Origin: CAYWVR01 sp964461715
Lineage (GTDB): Bacteria; Planctomycetota; Phycisphaerae; FEN-1346
Direction: 5' to 3'
Assembly: GCA_964461715.1 (NCBI GenBank)
Contig: CAYWVR010000071.1
Span: 1 to 6,972, forward strand
Length of the DNA: 6,972 nucleotides
In this document: piece by piece, positions 5,614 through 6,972 of the stretch
How the letters are laid out: each line of letters starts with the position of its first letter
Position numbering within the stretch: the stretch's first letter is position 1
Notes under the pieces: generated by a model
Seen by the model: the letters and a program-made list of their open reading frames with translations, nothing else
What the model was told of the DNA's origin: nothing
Databases searched by the model: none
Position numbers and translations under genes: made by a program

Positions 5614-6128
5614 ACCGTGACGTCCGGCCGGGCCCACGCGTCGGGCGGCAGGCCTGCCTTGCCTGCCGCGCAGTGCGACAGGAACTCCTCGATCGTCCAG
5701 CCCGTCTCGTCGGCGACCTGCGGCAGAAAGCATCCCGCCCCGAAGGGGCTCTCGATCGAAATCCCGTGCCGTCCCAGCTCGATCTCCTCGAGCGGGTTCT
5801 CAACGGGCTCGAGGGGCGTCAGGGCCGAGATCTCAAGCTCCAAGTCCTCCAGCTCCCGAAGCGTGACGGGGTTCGAGAGGAATCGCGGGTCGCGAAGGGC
5901 CGCCCCGGCCATCCGCTGGACGGTCCGCCACAGCGGCTCGTCGGCGGCGAACGTGCCGATGCACCCGCGGAGCCGGCCGCGACTCTTCAGCGTCACGAAC
6001 GCCCCGCGCGTCTCGCCGAGGGCCGGGCTCTCGACCGTGACGTGCGGCGGGGGCGTCCCCGAGAGCGTCGCCCGGATCGTGTCGCGGGCGATCCGAAGGA
6101 GCAGCGTCCTGTCCGAATCCGACAACAT
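5565..6128 (-). CDS. AMMECR1-domain protein
   Basis: This is a 187-residue cytoplasmic protein consisting of one AMMECR1 domain. The hallmark LRGCIG hexapeptide is at 53-58 (GRLRGCIGTF), preceded by GAFVTL (42-47). It is followed by the typical AALRDPRF segment, the LELEIS strand, the FGAGCFLPQVADETGW block, and a C-terminal Y.FEAEVFGE strand. The molecular function of the family is not firmly established; a conserved cysteine in LRGCIG suggests a catalytic or binding role. The start at 6128 is chosen for GAGGG 8 nt upstream. An ATG at 6143 overlaps the upstream TGA as ATGA but would have its GGAG directly abutting the start. It lies 11 nt after the YqaA-like gene and is almost surely co-transcribed with it. 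Its 3' end overlaps folC by 49 bp in antisense. No Radical-SAM or MEMO partner gene is nearby. Confidence 0.9.
   Translation of the reverse strand: MLSDSDRTLLLRIARDTIRATLSGTPPPHVTVESPALGETRGAFVTLKSRGRLRGCIGTFAADEPLWRTVQRMAGAALRDPRFLSNPVTLRELEDLELEISALTPLEPVENPLEEIELGRHGISIESPFGAGCFLPQVADETGWTIEEFLSHCAAGKAGLPPDAWARPDVTVYRFEAEVFGEASPTR
5575..5588. repeat. 14-bp perfect palindrome in the folC / AMMECR1 3' overlap
   Basis: GGCGAGGCCTCGCC is its own reverse complement. It lies inside both coding regions, near both stop codons, and encodes part of a GEASP pentapeptide on each strand. Folded as RNA it would give a 5-bp stem with a 4-nt loop on either transcript, without a T-tract. It might help terminate or end-protect both messages, or be a chance result of the shared coding. 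Confidence 0.6.
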
Positions 6129-6139
6129 GGCGCGTTCCC

Positions 6140-6829
6140 TCATCTCCGAAGCAGCTTGACGGCAACGACCACCCCGATCACCAGGACCATGAAGAGGATC
6201 GTCGCCAGGTTGAAGTACTTGTCGATAAACCGCTTGGCGCGCGGCCCGAAGACATACACGATGCCCGCCACCGTGAAGAACCGAAGCGATCGGAAGATGA
6301 CCGATGCCAGCACAAACTGCCAAAGGGCGATCTCCGCGAACCCCGCCACCCACGAGAAGACCATGTACGGCACGGGCGTCAGGGCCGCCGCCGCCACCGC
6401 CCAGAAGCCGTAGGCGTGGAAGGTGCCGAGGGCGAGGTCGGCCTTCTCCCCCAGGCCCACCGCCCCCATCGCGCCGACCACCCGCGCCTCGCCGATGGCC
6501 AGCCCGAGAAGCATCGCCGTCGTCCCGCCGAGGATGCTCCAGAGGGTGCAGAGGAAGGCCCAGTGGAAGCTACGCTTCGGCCGCCCGAGGCAAAGGGCGC
6601 CCAGCAGCAGGTCTGCCGGCACCGGGAAGAAGATCGCCTCTGTGTACGCCAGCAGCGCCATCGCCCGCCCCGCGTGCCGCGTCTCCGCCCACGAAAGGAC
6701 CCACTCGTACAGCCGCCGCACCGGCCCGACGCGCTTCGCCAGACGGTGCGCCTTGACCTCCTCGGCGATGATCTCGTCCGTGACGCCGGTCGGCGGCGGG
6801 GATTCGTTCGGAGGGTCGGGTGTCGGCAT
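6140..6829 (-). CDS. YqaA/DedA-like (VTT domain) membrane protein
   Basis: This is a 229-residue inner-membrane protein of the DedA/SNARE-associated superfamily, YqaA-like branch; some relatives act as lipid scramblases or flippases, but the role here is unproven. The first 38 or so residues are a proline-rich, then charged cytoplasmic extension. Next come RRLYEWVLSWAET (38-50), the re-entrant-loop motif ALLAYTEAIFFPVPADLLLG (58-77), and LGRPKRSFHWAFLCT (81-95). After these are GFWAVAAAALTPVPYMVFSW (141-160), ASVIFRSLRFF (175-185), FGPRAKRFIDKYFNLATILF (194-213) and a last hydrophobic helix. As I recall, relatives usually read TP(I/V)PYKVF where this one has TPVPYMVF, so a membrane-embedded lysine may be missing. 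It ends in TGA, showing that TGA is a working stop in this genome. It is followed after 11 nt by the AMMECR1-domain gene in an apparent two-gene operon. The ATG at 6829 has only a distant GGAG (about 14 nt), so the exact start is less sure. Confidence 0.85.
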   Translation of the reverse strand: MPTPDPPNESPPPTGVTDEIIAEEVKAHRLAKRVGPVRRLYEWVLSWAETRHAGRAMALLAYTEAIFFPVPADLLLGALCLGRPKRSFHWAFLCTLWSILGGTTAMLLGLAIGEARVVGAMGAVGLGEKADLALGTFHAYGFWAVAAAALTPVPYMVFSWVAGFAEIALWQFVLASVIFRSLRFFTVAGIVYVFGPRAKRFIDKYFNLATILFMVLVIGVVVAVKLLRR

Positions 6830-6871
6830 GGGATCGGGACTCGCTCCATCGGACCGGATCGCGGCGGGGGA

Positions 6872-6900
6872 AGTGTAATCCGCCGCCGGGGGCGCGGCAA
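6872..6900 (-). promoter_or_regulatory. candidate promoter of the YqaA-like / AMMECR1 operon
   Basis: On the minus strand, -35 TTGCCG (6900-6895) and -10 TACACT (6877-6872) are separated by 17 bp, each matching 4 of 6 consensus bases. The predicted start would give a leader of roughly 35 nt before ATG 6829. The -10 lies in the loop of a small inverted repeat, CGGCGG (6862-6867) with CCGCCG (6880-6885). Confidence 0.5.
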
Positions 6901-6942
6901 GGCAAAAGGCATGTCTGCGGTACCGCGTCGTCTGCTTTTGCC
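6901..6942. repeat. inverted repeat enclosing a palindrome between divergent promoters
   Basis: GGCAAAAG (6901-6908) and CTTTTGCC (6935-6942) are perfect 8-bp inverted arms. Near the middle of the interval is the 10-bp palindrome GCGGTACCGC (6917-6926). The element abuts the -35 of the leftward promoter on one side and the -35 of the rightward promoter on the other, the position expected of a shared operator. The symmetry is seen directly; regulation is inferred. Confidence 0.45.
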
Positions 6943-6943
6943 A

Positions 6944-6972
6944 TTCACCCCTTTCCGAGGGCCGCGTATAAT
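6944..6972 (+). promoter_or_regulatory. sigma70-type promoter reading out of the window to the right
   Basis: -35 TTCACC (6944-6949) and a perfect -10 TATAAT (6967-6972) are spaced by 17 bp. The transcript would start just beyond the window and serve a gene to the right, divergent from the YqaA-like operon. Confidence 0.6.

Noticed and set aside
3678..6413. Very long + strand open frame of 911 codons
   Set aside because: It runs antisense to nupC, the AMMECR1 gene and the YqaA-like gene and in another frame over folC. Its translation is an arginine-, proline- and glycine-rich low-complexity product typical of the spare frames of GC-rich genes.

Overview
The window looks like chromosomal DNA from a high-GC planctomycete-like bacterium (Planctomycetota, perhaps a Phycisphaerae-type lineage). 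The evidence is a secreted protein with a C-terminal PEP-CTERM sorting signal of the 'PEPASMG...LALLRRRR' kind, remnants of a multi-spanning membrane protein resembling the DUF6785 type common in that phylum, and very GC-rich core genes. The assignment is inferred from family recognition, not from a marker gene.

Left part (1-2700). On the + strand lies a lower-GC PEP-CTERM gene (146-892) broken by one in-frame TGA at 449-451, followed by a strong hairpin (915-947) that separates it from convergent minus-strand genes. The minus strand then carries three joined pieces. The first is a phage major capsid domain (956-about 1890) lacking its usual N-terminal prohead protease. The other two are pieces of a membrane-protein gene (about 1890-2565) that appears to have an internal deletion, an in-frame TGA and a lost 3' end. 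A complete tRNA-Leu(UAG) gene with its own promoter (2603-2730) sits immediately upstream. This stretch reads as a rearrangement or prophage scar next to a tRNA gene, or possibly an assembly chimera.

Middle and right part (2747-6829). These are intact housekeeping or accessory genes: a NupC-type concentrative nucleoside transporter (minus), the divergent folC (plus), and a minus-strand pair encoding a YqaA/DedA-like membrane protein and an AMMECR1-domain protein. The 3' ends of folC and the AMMECR1 gene overlap by 49 bp on opposite strands around a 14-bp perfect palindrome. The right edge (6830-6972) holds candidate divergent promoters flanking an inverted repeat.

I see no complete defence system, CRISPR array, transposase or biosynthetic cluster. 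The main points of interest are the capsid/membrane-gene scar, the TGA-broken PEP-CTERM gene, the altered substrate motif in the nucleoside transporter, and the palindromic convergent overlap.
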